DNA from: JAGVSR01 sp963825555
GTDB taxonomy: Bacteria > Pseudomonadota > Alphaproteobacteria > Rhizobiales > Hyphomicrobiaceae
DNA length: 64,000 bases
Direction: 5' to 3'
Assembly: GCA_963825555.1 (NCBI GenBank)
Contig: CAWGTZ010000021.1
Coordinates: 1-64,000, forward strand
Shown here piece after piece: positions 43,164-50,971 of this stretch (positions within the stretch are counted from its first letter, which is position 1; every line of letters starts with the position of its first letter). The notes below the pieces were generated by a model. It did not search any database, had not been told where the DNA came from, and worked only from the letters and a program-made list of their open reading frames with translations. A program made the translations under genes and the position numbers.

Positions 43164-44849
43164 CTATTCCGCTGCCACTCCCGCTGGCGTGGCGGCGGGA
43201 ACGGGCCGCGCTGGAAGCGGGCGGACATTGGCAATGAGCCGCCTGTCGGCCAGCATATGCGCGAGCGCGCGCTCGGACAGTGCCGTGATCGTGAAGAGTG
43301 GATTGACGCCGAGCGAGCGCGGAATGATCGAACCGTCGATGACGTAGAGGCCGTCGTGGACCGCGCCCGCACCGCGCCCGGGCGAGGCGTCGAAGACCTC
43401 TGATTTGTGATTGACGACGCCGTCGGCTGCCTCGCGTCCCATCGCGCATCCCCCAAGGGGGTGCGCGGTGGCCGGCTGATGTCCCATCACCGTGCCTGCG
43501 AGCGGGTTTTTCACGTAATCGCCGCCGGCCGTTTCGACGACTGCCCGTAGGGCTTCGTCGAGGCGATGGTAGCAGGGCTCGTCGCGTGCGCCGGCCCAGG
43601 AGAGCGCGATGCGATCTCCGTCGAGGTGAAACACACCTGATGCACTGTCATGCGAGACGGCGAAATAGGTCTGGAGGCTGGCGAATGGGCCCTTGTAGAC
43701 GCCGCTGACGAGGCTTTGCAGTGCGCCCAGCAAACGGCCGTTGGGCAAAAACATTACCGGTAGCGACGGTGCGACGGCCGAGGGCACCGCGCCTTCCTGG
43801 ATGGTCAGCTCGTGATCGAGCCGCTCGGGATCGCGAAACTCGAGTTGCCCGGTGACGGAGGCGCCGATTTCCAAATCAGGAATACGCGGAGGATGGCCCA
43901 CGCCGACGGAGTTGACCGTCGTTTTCGCGCCGTAGCCGAACGCAATGATGTCGCCGTTGGCGGAAAATCGCTGACCGAGGCGATCGGATAGGGCAAGCCC
44001 GCGTTCGCGCGAGCGCAGCAGGATTTCCGTCGAGCCGAGCGTGCCTGCGGCGAGCACCACAATCGCAGCCTCGATGACGAATGCGTCGCCCTTGCCGCCA
44101 GTCGGCTCCACGTGCACGCGCCAAGACCCGTCGGGCGCTTTTGCGACATGACGCACAGTCAGCTCGGTGAACATCTGCGCGCCGTGGCGCGCGGCGTCAG
44201 GCAGATAGGTGAGCGCGACGGTATTCTTGGCGCCAACGTTACACCCGGCACAGCAATCCCCGCAGCGCGTGCAGGCGGCCTGAGCGATGCCGGCGGGATT
44301 GACGTTGTCGGAGAAGCTGACCGCGACGCGGGGCGCCACGATCTCACGTTTCAGCCTGCGGCCTGCATCGGCCAGCACGCCGTATTTGGTCATCTCGGTC
44401 GCGCGCGGATCGCTTGCCGGCCGTAGCCACTCCTCGGCGCGCGCATAGCCTTGATCGAGGCCGCCATCCTGCCGGATCTGGCCCGGCCAGACCTCGTCCT
44501 CGAAGACGCGGAAATCGGGACGCAAAGTCACGCCCGCGTTAACGAGCGAGCCGCCGCCGAGCCCTCGGCCGACAAGCACGTGCATGTCCTCGCCGATGCG
44601 AATATCGAACAGCGCAGTGTCAGGTCCGGTCTTGAAGGCCTTGCCCTGCACCTGGAAGTCGTTCTTGAGGTCCGGGAATTTTGCAGGGAAGCCGCCGGTC
44701 AACACCTCGCGGCCGCGTTCCAGAACCGCCACGCTCTTGCCCGCACGGGCGAGATGCGAGGCGGCGACGCCCCCGCCATAGCCCGACCCGACGATAACGA
44801 CGTCGTATCGGTTCTTCAGGTCTTCGACAGGTCGGGACAGGCGCGCCAT
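43164..44849 (-). CDS. GMC family oxidoreductase with Cys-rich insert
   Basis: This is a flavoenzyme of the glucose-methanol-choline superfamily, closest in layout to cholesterol-oxidase-like members. FAD-binding GSGYGGG (21-27), a GRGLGGGS segment and the C-terminal HPLGGCAMG with DGSIIPRSLGVNPLFTI are present. A cluster of Cys193, Cys196, Cys199, Cys200 and Cys203 (CTRCGDCCAGCNVGAKNT) could bind an iron-sulfur cluster and feed electrons onward. Start M48 of the open frame (44849) gives the usual N-terminus. Its substrate is unknown, and it converges with the barrel gene. Confidence 0.85.
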   Translation of the reverse strand: MARLSRPVEDLKNRYDVVIVGSGYGGGVAASHLARAGKSVAVLERGREVLTGGFPAKFPDLKNDFQVQGKAFKTGPDTALFDIRIGEDMHVLVGRGLGGGSLVNAGVTLRPDFRVFEDEVWPGQIRQDGGLDQGYARAEEWLRPASDPRATEMTKYGVLADAGRRLKREIVAPRVAVSFSDNVNPAGIAQAACTRCGDCCAGCNVGAKNTVALTYLPDAARHGAQMFTELTVRHVAKAPDGSWRVHVEPTGGKGDAFVIEAAIVVLAAGTLGSTEILLRSRERGLALSDRLGQRFSANGDIIAFGYGAKTTVNSVGVGHPPRIPDLEIGASVTGQLEFRDPERLDHELTIQEGAVPSAVAPSLPVMFLPNGRLLGALQSLVSGVYKGPFASLQTYFAVSHDSASGVFHLDGDRIALSWAGARDEPCYHRLDEALRAVVETAGGDYVKNPLAGTVMGHQPATAHPLGGCAMGREAADGVVNHKSEVFDASPGRGAGAVHDGLYVIDGSIIPRSLGVNPLFTITALSERALAHMLADRRLIANVRPLPARPVPAATPAGVAAE

Positions 44850-45117
44850 GGTTAATGAAATCTCCGTGGTGGACCTGCTGCGGGTTCTACCCACAGCGCC
44901 GTAGTTTTTGATGCTAGGACTTATCCCGTTCGTTCGACCCGCGCACCTGGATTTGCCCTGTTCCTTGTGCGTGCGTGACCGTGACGACACGCACGCAGAT
45001 CAGATCTGCACTTTCGACAAGTTGATTTCTGAGGCGTACTCTCCATTTCATCGCATCGGCTGACCCTCCCGAGAAAGAGGCGGGCGACGGCCGAAAAAAC
45101 AGAGGAGGACCACCCCC

Positions 45118-45552
45118 ATGCACGTCACGATCGAGGATGCCCAGCAGATCATCGCCGCCGCCCGCAAGGCTGCAGTGAAGACGAAGACGAAAATGTGTAT
45201 CGCCATCGTCGATTCAGGCGCCAATCTGAAGGCTTTCCATCGCATGGACGATGCGTGGGTCGGGTCGATCGATATCGCCATCAAGAAAGCCAAGACGGCT
45301 GTGTTCTTCGGCATGCCGACGGGCGAAATTGGCAAGTTGTCCCAGCCGGGCGGCCCCCTCTACGGGATTGAGCATTCCAACGACGGGCTCATCACCTTTC
45401 CGGGCGGCCTGCCTATCGTGGACAACGAGGGCGTGCTGATCGGGGCTATCGGGGTGTCGGGCAGTTCGGTGGAGAACGATCACATTGTGGCGGCCGCTGG
45501 TGTGAAGGTGATCGGTGTCTCCGATCTGCCGGCCCATCCCTGGCGCACATAA
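45118..45552 (+). CDS. GlcG/HbpS family heme-degrading-like protein, 144 aa
   Basis: The protein belongs to the GlcG/HbpS fold family, whose members include heme-binding sensors and accessory proteins of oxidoreductase loci. The conserved core is CIAIVDSGANLKAFHRMDDA, then GGLPIVDNEGVLIGAIGVSGSS near the end. No signal peptide is seen. AGGAGG stands before the ATG. It is divergent from the GMC oxidoreductase and is followed by a terminator, so it is likely a single-gene unit. The specific role is not known. Confidence 0.85.
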   Translation: MHVTIEDAQQIIAAARKAAVKTKTKMCIAIVDSGANLKAFHRMDDAWVGSIDIAIKKAKTAVFFGMPTGEIGKLSQPGGPLYGIEHSNDGLITFPGGLPIVDNEGVLIGAIGVSGSSVENDHIVAAAGVKVIGVSDLPAHPWRT

Positions 45553-45577
45553 GGCGCTCAGCGAGGGACGAATGGAC

Positions 45578-45607
45578 AGCCCCCTCTCACACCTGTGCGA
45601 GGGGGCT
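45578..45607 (+). terminator. Terminator between the GlcG-like gene and dctM
   Basis: AGCCCCCTC (45578-45586) pairs with GAGGGGGCT (45599-45607) around a 12-base loop, with TTGCTTTC after it. The converging gene dctM ends 27 bp beyond. Confidence 0.7.
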
Positions 45608-45633
45608 TTGCTTTCTATTTCGCAAGTCGTCGA

Positions 45634-47559
45634 CTAGTCGAAACGCGGCCCCTCGCGCATGTCGAGCGTCGGTGCGCCAGCCCCTGTATAGGGCACGTCC
45701 GGGGCACCTTCGATTCGTGGCGGCTCAGGCGGCAGAGCAAAGCCTCCCTTCGAGGTGAGGGGTGATTGCGAAGAGGTGGATGACTTCGGTGCGCCGCCCA
45801 GCGGTTTCTCGATGGCGGCGGGTGGTATTGCGGCGATCGGGTTCTTGATCATTGCATTCATGGCGAGCCAGGGCATCGCCAGAACAACGCCGATCATGAC
45901 AATCTGTATGCCAAGATAGGGAACCGCCCCCCAATAGATGTCGGGAGTGGCCACCGGCTGCATGGTGCGGCCCGTCACCTTGTCGACATAGGGTTCCTTC
46001 GGCGCGACAGAGCGCAGGTAGAACAGCGCGAAGCCGAACGGTGGATGCATGAAGCTCGTCTGCATGTTGACAGCGAGCAGAATGCCGAACCAGATCATAA
46101 AGGGTGTTACGTCCGCGACGCTTTCTATCAAGGCTCCGCTCGGGTCCTTCACCGACACGATCGCGAAGCCCATGGATTTCGCGATCGCCACCGCTTCGGG
46201 CGCCGTACGGAAGATCGACTCGGCGGCGGGCTTCAGAATTGGAACCAGAATGAATGCGAGCTCGAAGAAATCGAGGAAGAAGGCGAGGAAAAACACCAGC
46301 ACCATGACGGCGATGAGGAAACCGTACATGCCTCCGGGCAGGGAGGTGAGCAGGTGCTCCACCCAGATGTGGCCGTTCACGCCGTAGAATGTGAGGGAAA
46401 AAATTCGGGCGCCGATGAGAATGAACATCACGAACGCGGAGAGCTTGGCGGTCGCTTCAGTAGCCTGACGCACGATGCTGAAGTTCAGCCGCTGCGGCTC
46501 GTTGTTGGTCATGCGCTTGATTCCCGCGAGCAGGAGCGCTCCGACAGCACCCATGGCGCCACCCTCGGTGGGCGTGGCGAGCCCGATGAGAATGGTGCCG
46601 AGCACCAGGAAGATCAGCATCAGAGGCGGCACCATCACGAATGTGACGCGGTCGGCGATGGGAGACAGGAAGCCCCGCCCCGTCTGCCAGGCGAAAAGGC
46701 GATTGAGCAGCGCCAGCGAGAGTGCCAGGAGGATCGAGGCAGCCAACGCGACGATGCCGAGATCCATGCCCGTATAGCCGGAGTTCCATACGATGGCCGA
46801 ACCCGTTGCGCCCGATAGAGTTGCCAGGATCGCAAGAGATGGCAGGCCACGGGAACCATCAGGCTTGCGATGTCCGATCTCCTCCGGTGGCAGTCCCGGG
46901 ACCGCAGACGGCCGGATCACCGAGATCATGAAGACATAAAGCGCGTAGAGCCCTGCGAGCATAAGGCCGGGAACGAGCGCGCCCTTGTACATGTCATCGA
47001 CCGAGCGCCCGAGCTGATCGGCGAGCACGATAAGCACCAATGACGGCGGAATGATCTGCGCCAGGGTCCCCGAAGCGGCGATTGTGCCGGAGGCGACACG
47101 GCGGTCGTACCCGTAGCGCAGCATGATCGGGAGCGAGATGAGGCCCATGGAGATGACGGAGGCAGCCACAACGCCCGTCGTTGCGGCGAGCAGCGCGCCG
47201 ACGAATATGACCGCATAGGCAAGGCCGCCGCGGACTGTACCGAAGAGCTGACCGACGGTCTCGAGAAGATCCTCCGCCATGCCGGAGCGCTCCAGGATCA
47301 ACCCCATGAAGGTGAAGAACGGGATGGCCAGCAGCGTGTCGTTGCGCATAACCTCGTAGATGCGCCCGGGCATGGAATTAAGGAGAGGCCAGGACAGTGT
47401 AATCACGCCATCAGAGAAAGGTGCCAGCTCTACACCGACGACGAAGAAGATGAGGCCCACGGCGCCGAGCGAAAAGGCGACGGGGTAGCCCAGCAGCAGG
47501 AACGCGATCAGCGCCGCGAACATGAAGGGCGCCAGATTCTGGGCAAGAAAGACGGCCAT
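45634..47559 (-). CDS. dctM: TRAP transporter large permease (DctM-like), 641 aa
   Basis: This is the ion-coupled membrane subunit of a TRAP transporter, with many helices and the DctM motifs IPFFTFMGLILERSGMAEDL and ASGTIAASGTLAQIIPPSLVL. At 641 residues it exceeds the usual length of about 430. Extra helices near the middle and a Pro-rich cytoplasmic tail (about 585-641) account for the excess; long DctM forms exist in several families. It follows dctQ by 26 bp. No dctP is in the window, so the substrate cannot be guessed. Confidence 0.88.
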   Translation of the reverse strand: MAVFLAQNLAPFMFAALIAFLLLGYPVAFSLGAVGLIFFVVGVELAPFSDGVITLSWPLLNSMPGRIYEVMRNDTLLAIPFFTFMGLILERSGMAEDLLETVGQLFGTVRGGLAYAVIFVGALLAATTGVVAASVISMGLISLPIMLRYGYDRRVASGTIAASGTLAQIIPPSLVLIVLADQLGRSVDDMYKGALVPGLMLAGLYALYVFMISVIRPSAVPGLPPEEIGHRKPDGSRGLPSLAILATLSGATGSAIVWNSGYTGMDLGIVALAASILLALSLALLNRLFAWQTGRGFLSPIADRVTFVMVPPLMLIFLVLGTILIGLATPTEGGAMGAVGALLLAGIKRMTNNEPQRLNFSIVRQATEATAKLSAFVMFILIGARIFSLTFYGVNGHIWVEHLLTSLPGGMYGFLIAVMVLVFFLAFFLDFFELAFILVPILKPAAESIFRTAPEAVAIAKSMGFAIVSVKDPSGALIESVADVTPFMIWFGILLAVNMQTSFMHPPFGFALFYLRSVAPKEPYVDKVTGRTMQPVATPDIYWGAVPYLGIQIVMIGVVLAMPWLAMNAMIKNPIAAIPPAAIEKPLGGAPKSSTSSQSPLTSKGGFALPPEPPRIEGAPDVPYTGAGAPTLDMREGPRFD

Positions 47560-47585
47560 GATCGCGCGATGCCCCCCGGGTCTGC

Positions 47586-48161
47586 CTATGACTTCTCGAT
47601 CCTGGCCGCTTCCGTGACGGTCTCGTGGTAGCCGTGACGGGAGTGTCCAGGCTCGGCAAGGTCACCGCGCATAATGGCGATCCTCTTGATGAGTTCGGAG
47701 AGTCCCTGCGCAAAGAGGAAGGCGAATGCGATCGGGATCAGCGCCTTGATCGGCCACTGCGGCAGTCCGCCGGCGTCTTTGGACTGCTCGTTCTGCATCC
47801 AGGAGATCGCGGCATAGTGCCAGGAGGTGTAAAGGATCAGCGCGGCGGTCGGCAGCAGGAAGAAGACGTGGCCGACGACCTCAATGATATTTCTCCACTT
47901 CTGCGAGAGGCGCGCATTGATAATGTCGATGCGGATGTGTTCGTTGACGAGCAGTGTCCACGGGGCCGCCAGAAGGAAGGCGACAGCAAAGAGCCACCAC
48001 TGCAACTCGAGCCACGCGTTGGAACTGGCGTCGAAAATCTTGCGAACGACCGCATTGCCGGCCCCGATGAAGGCCGCCACCACGATCAGCCAGGCGACAT
48101 GGCGCCCGATCCAGCCGTTGACGGCATCGATCCTGCGGCTCAGCGCGAGTAGCAGCTTCAT
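47586..48161 (-). CDS. dctQ: TRAP transporter small permease (DctQ-like), 191 aa
   Basis: This four-helix partner of DctM shows the family pattern WLELQWWLFAVAFLLAAPWTLLVNEHIRIDI and a conserved NxxVR-like segment (GNAVVRKIF). The open frame extends to 48821 but would run across the start of the divergent mrp gene. The ATG at 48161 (MKLLLALSRR) gives a normal DctQ length. It is first in a two-gene dctQM unit. Confidence 0.88.
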   Translation of the reverse strand: MKLLLALSRRIDAVNGWIGRHVAWLIVVAAFIGAGNAVVRKIFDASSNAWLELQWWLFAVAFLLAAPWTLLVNEHIRIDIINARLSQKWRNIIEVVGHVFFLLPTAALILYTSWHYAAISWMQNEQSKDAGGLPQWPIKALIPIAFAFLFAQGLSELIKRIAIMRGDLAEPGHSRHGYHETVTEAARIEKS

Positions 48162-48440
48162 CCCGACTCCGTTTGCTGGCCCAATTTCTGCGGCCGCGTC
48201 CCCGCGCAAGCACCCTGGCAAATTCGGCGCCGGAATTGACACTCGCGATGCCGCAGCCGGCCCGTGACCCCTTGCAATTCGGCCCACCGTTGCCTTCCTA
48301 TAGACGTGCTGGCCGGTGACTTCCAGAGCCGCCTCTTCTACAGTGCCGAGCCAACGCCCACCCTTAGGGGGTGGTCGAGCCCGGCGCATCCTTGCAGATG
48401 GCGCATCAGGCCACCGCACCCACTCTCCCAGGAGCAAGGA

Positions 48441-49988
48441 ATGACTTTGGACAAGACGAAGGTCCTCGACGCGCTGCGCCGTGTTAAAGGCCCGGATTTG
48501 AGCGGCAATCTGGTCGATCTGGGGCTCGTCTCGGAGGTCCTCGTCAAGGACGATCGCGTTTATTTCTCGATCACCGTTCCACCGGAGCGCGCGCGAGAAC
48601 TGGAGGCGCTGCGGCAGGCGGCCGAAAAGGTCGTTGCCGACGTCGAGGGTGTGGCCGGCGTCACGGTTGTTCTGACCGCGGAACGCGGGGGCGGTCCTGC
48701 ACCGCAAAGGGCTTCTGCGCCAGGTCCGGCCGCCAGCAACGTCACCGAGCATCCCCGCGTGCGGGAGGCGCGCGAGAAGGGAGTGGCCGGCGATGGCGCT
48801 GCTACCCGTGCTCCAGCCCAAGGCGCGGCTCCGACGATCTCACCGCGCACAGCTACACAGCCGCTGGGCATCCCGGGCATCAAGCACCTGATCGCGGTGG
48901 CTTCGGGCAAGGGTGGCGTCGGCAAGTCGACGACAGCGGTCAACTTGGCGCTCGGTCTACGCGCCATCGGCCTGAAAGCCGGAATCATGGACGCGGATAT
49001 CTACGGCCCCTCGCAGCCCCGTCTCCTCGGTCTTTCCGGTAAGCCGCACGTGACGAGCGAGAACAAGCTGCGGCCTATGGAGGGCTACGGCCTGAAAGCG
49101 ATGTCAATGGGCTTCATGGTCGACGAAGGTACGCCCATCGTCTGGCGCGGCCCCATGGTCGTGCAGGCGTTGAACCAGATGCTGCGCGAGGTCCTATGGG
49201 GCGATCTCGACGCGCTCATCATCGACATGCCGCCCGGCACCGGCGATGTGCAACTCACCATGGCGCAGCAGGTGCCGCTGTCCGGCGCCGTCATCGTCTC
49301 GACGCCGCAGGATCTGGCGCTGATCGACGCCCGTAAGGGGCTCGCCATGTTCCAGCGGGTGAATGTGCCCGTGCTGGGCATCATCGAGAACATGAGCTAC
49401 TTCCTCTGCCCCAAGTGTGGCGAGCGCAGTGACATCTTTGGCCACGGCGGCGCGGAACTCGAAGCGCAGAAGCTCGGCATCCCCTTTCTCGGCGGTGTGC
49501 CGCTGCACATGGAGATTCGCGAGCGCTCTGATTCCGGCCGTCCGATCGTGGCGACGGCACCCGACAGCCCGCAGGCTCAGGTCTACCGGGAGCTCGCCGC
49601 CAAGGTCTGGGGTGAGGTGCAATTGGCTGCCGGGGCGGCCGAAAAAGCGCCCGATCTCATGGTGTCGCCAGGGAGTGACGTGCTCCACGTGGCTTTCGAT
49701 GGCGGAGAGAAATATGATCTCACCGCCGAGATGTTGCGCGTCATGAGCCCGTCGGCGGAAGTACAGGGCCATTCGCCCGACCAGCGCGTGACGGTTGCGC
49801 GCAAGAAAAACGTCCGCATCAGCGAATTGAGGCCCATCGGCAATTACGCCGTCCGCATCGTCTTTGACGACAAGCACGACACCGGGCTTTTCACCTGGGA
49901 CTATCTGCGGACGCTTGGCCGCGAGAAGGAAGAGCGTTGGGCCCAGTATCTTGCTGAACTGTCGGAGAAGGGGCTCAGCCGAGGCTGA
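48441..49988 (+). CDS. mrp: Mrp/ApbC iron-sulfur carrier fused to a DUF971 domain, 515 aa
   Basis: The P-loop protein carries iron-sulfur clusters to target enzymes. An N-terminal MIP18-like domain (DUF59, about 1-80) precedes an Ala/Pro linker. The ATPase has Walker A ASGKGGVGKSTT (154-165), MDADIYGPSQP and the cluster-binding CPKC (Cys323, Cys326). The last 100 residues form a DUF971 domain (KKNVRISELRPIGNYAVRIVFDD, split here as KKNVRISELRPIGNY and AVRIVFDD). The ATG at 48441 after AGGAG is supported. Separate DUF971 proteins are common; the fusion is notable but I believe not unique. Confidence 0.88.
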   Translation: MTLDKTKVLDALRRVKGPDLSGNLVDLGLVSEVLVKDDRVYFSITVPPERARELEALRQAAEKVVADVEGVAGVTVVLTAERGGGPAPQRASAPGPAASNVTEHPRVREAREKGVAGDGAATRAPAQGAAPTISPRTATQPLGIPGIKHLIAVASGKGGVGKSTTAVNLALGLRAIGLKAGIMDADIYGPSQPRLLGLSGKPHVTSENKLRPMEGYGLKAMSMGFMVDEGTPIVWRGPMVVQALNQMLREVLWGDLDALIIDMPPGTGDVQLTMAQQVPLSGAVIVSTPQDLALIDARKGLAMFQRVNVPVLGIIENMSYFLCPKCGERSDIFGHGGAELEAQKLGIPFLGGVPLHMEIRERSDSGRPIVATAPDSPQAQVYRELAAKVWGEVQLAAGAAEKAPDLMVSPGSDVLHVAFDGGEKYDLTAEMLRVMSPSAEVQGHSPDQRVTVARKKNVRISELRPIGNYAVRIVFDDKHDTGLFTWDYLRTLGREKEERWAQYLAELSEKGLSRG

Positions 49989-50074
49989 TGCCAATTCCTC
50001 ATGTCCAGGATGCGCTATGGGCAAGAGGGGATCTATGATGTCCGCATCACGCAGGGACATGAGAGCCACGATAA

Positions 50075-50102
50075 AGGCCGCGTCACGGATGTGACGCGGC
50101 CT
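50075..50102. terminator. Bidirectional hairpin terminator after mrp
   Basis: AGGCCGCGTCAC (50075-50086) pairs perfectly with GTGACGCGGCCT (50091-50102) across GGAT. It lies between the convergent mrp and AdoMetDC-like genes. Confidence 0.7.
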
Positions 50103-50140
50103 CATTCGTCTTTGGCTCTGGCTGGCGGCCGGGCCCTTGC

Positions 50141-50668
50141 TCAGGCAGCCTTGCGGGCCGCCGTTCCGCGCGTTCCGCGTATCTCGGCCAGCGGCTTCTT
50201 GAAGCGTGCCCCGTCGTTGGCGAATCGCTTCTTCTTGACCACGGCCTCGCGCGCATCGAAGGCGTCCGCGAACGCCGTCAGCGCGATTTCAGGCCGCATG
50301 ACGCCCTGCACGTCGAGAGCGACGTAGCCCGTTCCGGGCCATGCCTCGACCGATATGCGGCCGCCGGTAAAGGACACCGTGCCGGACACGCAGCCGGTCT
50401 TCGCCTGCCGCTTCAGCTCGGCGCCGGTGACGGACAGCCGGGAGAACGCAAGTGCGCGCCCCACGGCCCGCTGGACGGCGCGGACAGTGCCGATCTCGCC
50501 GGCACCGACGAGGTCGATGGCGACGGTCTTCATCGATAACGGTTCGGAACTCTCGTTCCCACTTACAGCACGCTCAACGCATGCAACCACAGCGAAGTCT
50601 TCCTCTTGGGCGGGGCTTGAACGAGTCAAGTCCATCCCCAATTGGAAGAGGGCGTCATTAAAGGCCAT
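50141..50668 (-). CDS. AdoMet decarboxylase-like protein lacking catalytic residues, 175 aa
   Basis: The central part resembles SpeD/SpeH-type S-adenosylmethionine decarboxylase: VSFTGGRISVEAWPGTGYVA aligns with the SESH...HTWPEYGYAA core of active enzymes. By that alignment the self-processing Ser is Gly103, the catalytic His is Glu108 and the active-site Cys is Val123. The protein therefore should neither form a pyruvoyl group nor decarboxylate AdoMet. An N-terminal extension of about 45 residues is present. A regulatory or binding role is possible. The homology is a pattern match by eye, so confidence is moderate. Confidence 0.5.
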   Translation of the reverse strand: MAFNDALFQLGMDLTRSSPAQEEDFAVVACVERAVSGNESSEPLSMKTVAIDLVGAGEIGTVRAVQRAVGRALAFSRLSVTGAELKRQAKTGCVSGTVSFTGGRISVEAWPGTGYVALDVQGVMRPEIALTAFADAFDAREAVVKKKRFANDGARFKKPLAEIRGTRGTAARKAA

Positions 50669-50971
50669 GTGACCCTCCCCAACCAGCAGATAGATTTAAC
50701 CCGTCCGCTCCTTACCTTCGGGGTGTGGGGATCAGATCCTTGACCTTAGGGGCAGGTGGACGAACGGAGAGCGCGGCTTATGAGGCCATCGCCCCCCGCG
50801 CGCAACAAAAAAATGGACCTCGGCAACAAAAAAATTCTGACTGTGTTTCACTAAAGCTTAATGCAACTCAGCAAGGGGTTAGCCGCTTTCTTGCATCGCA
50901 GACTTTATAGGCTACAGCGCAGAAAAAATCGAAGGGCTGAGCAGCTTATCTCGCGCGCCTTCCCTGACGTC
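50669..50971. other. Intergenic region between asmA-like and AdoMetDC-like genes
   Basis: I see no credible gene in this stretch. A short plus-strand frame (50725-50910) has no recognisable product. The promoter of the AdoMetDC-like gene should lie here, but no clear boxes stand out. Confidence 0.5.

Noticed and set aside
48162..48821. Upstream extension of the dctQ frame
   Set aside because: It would overlap the start of the divergent mrp gene, and DctQ begins normally at 48161.
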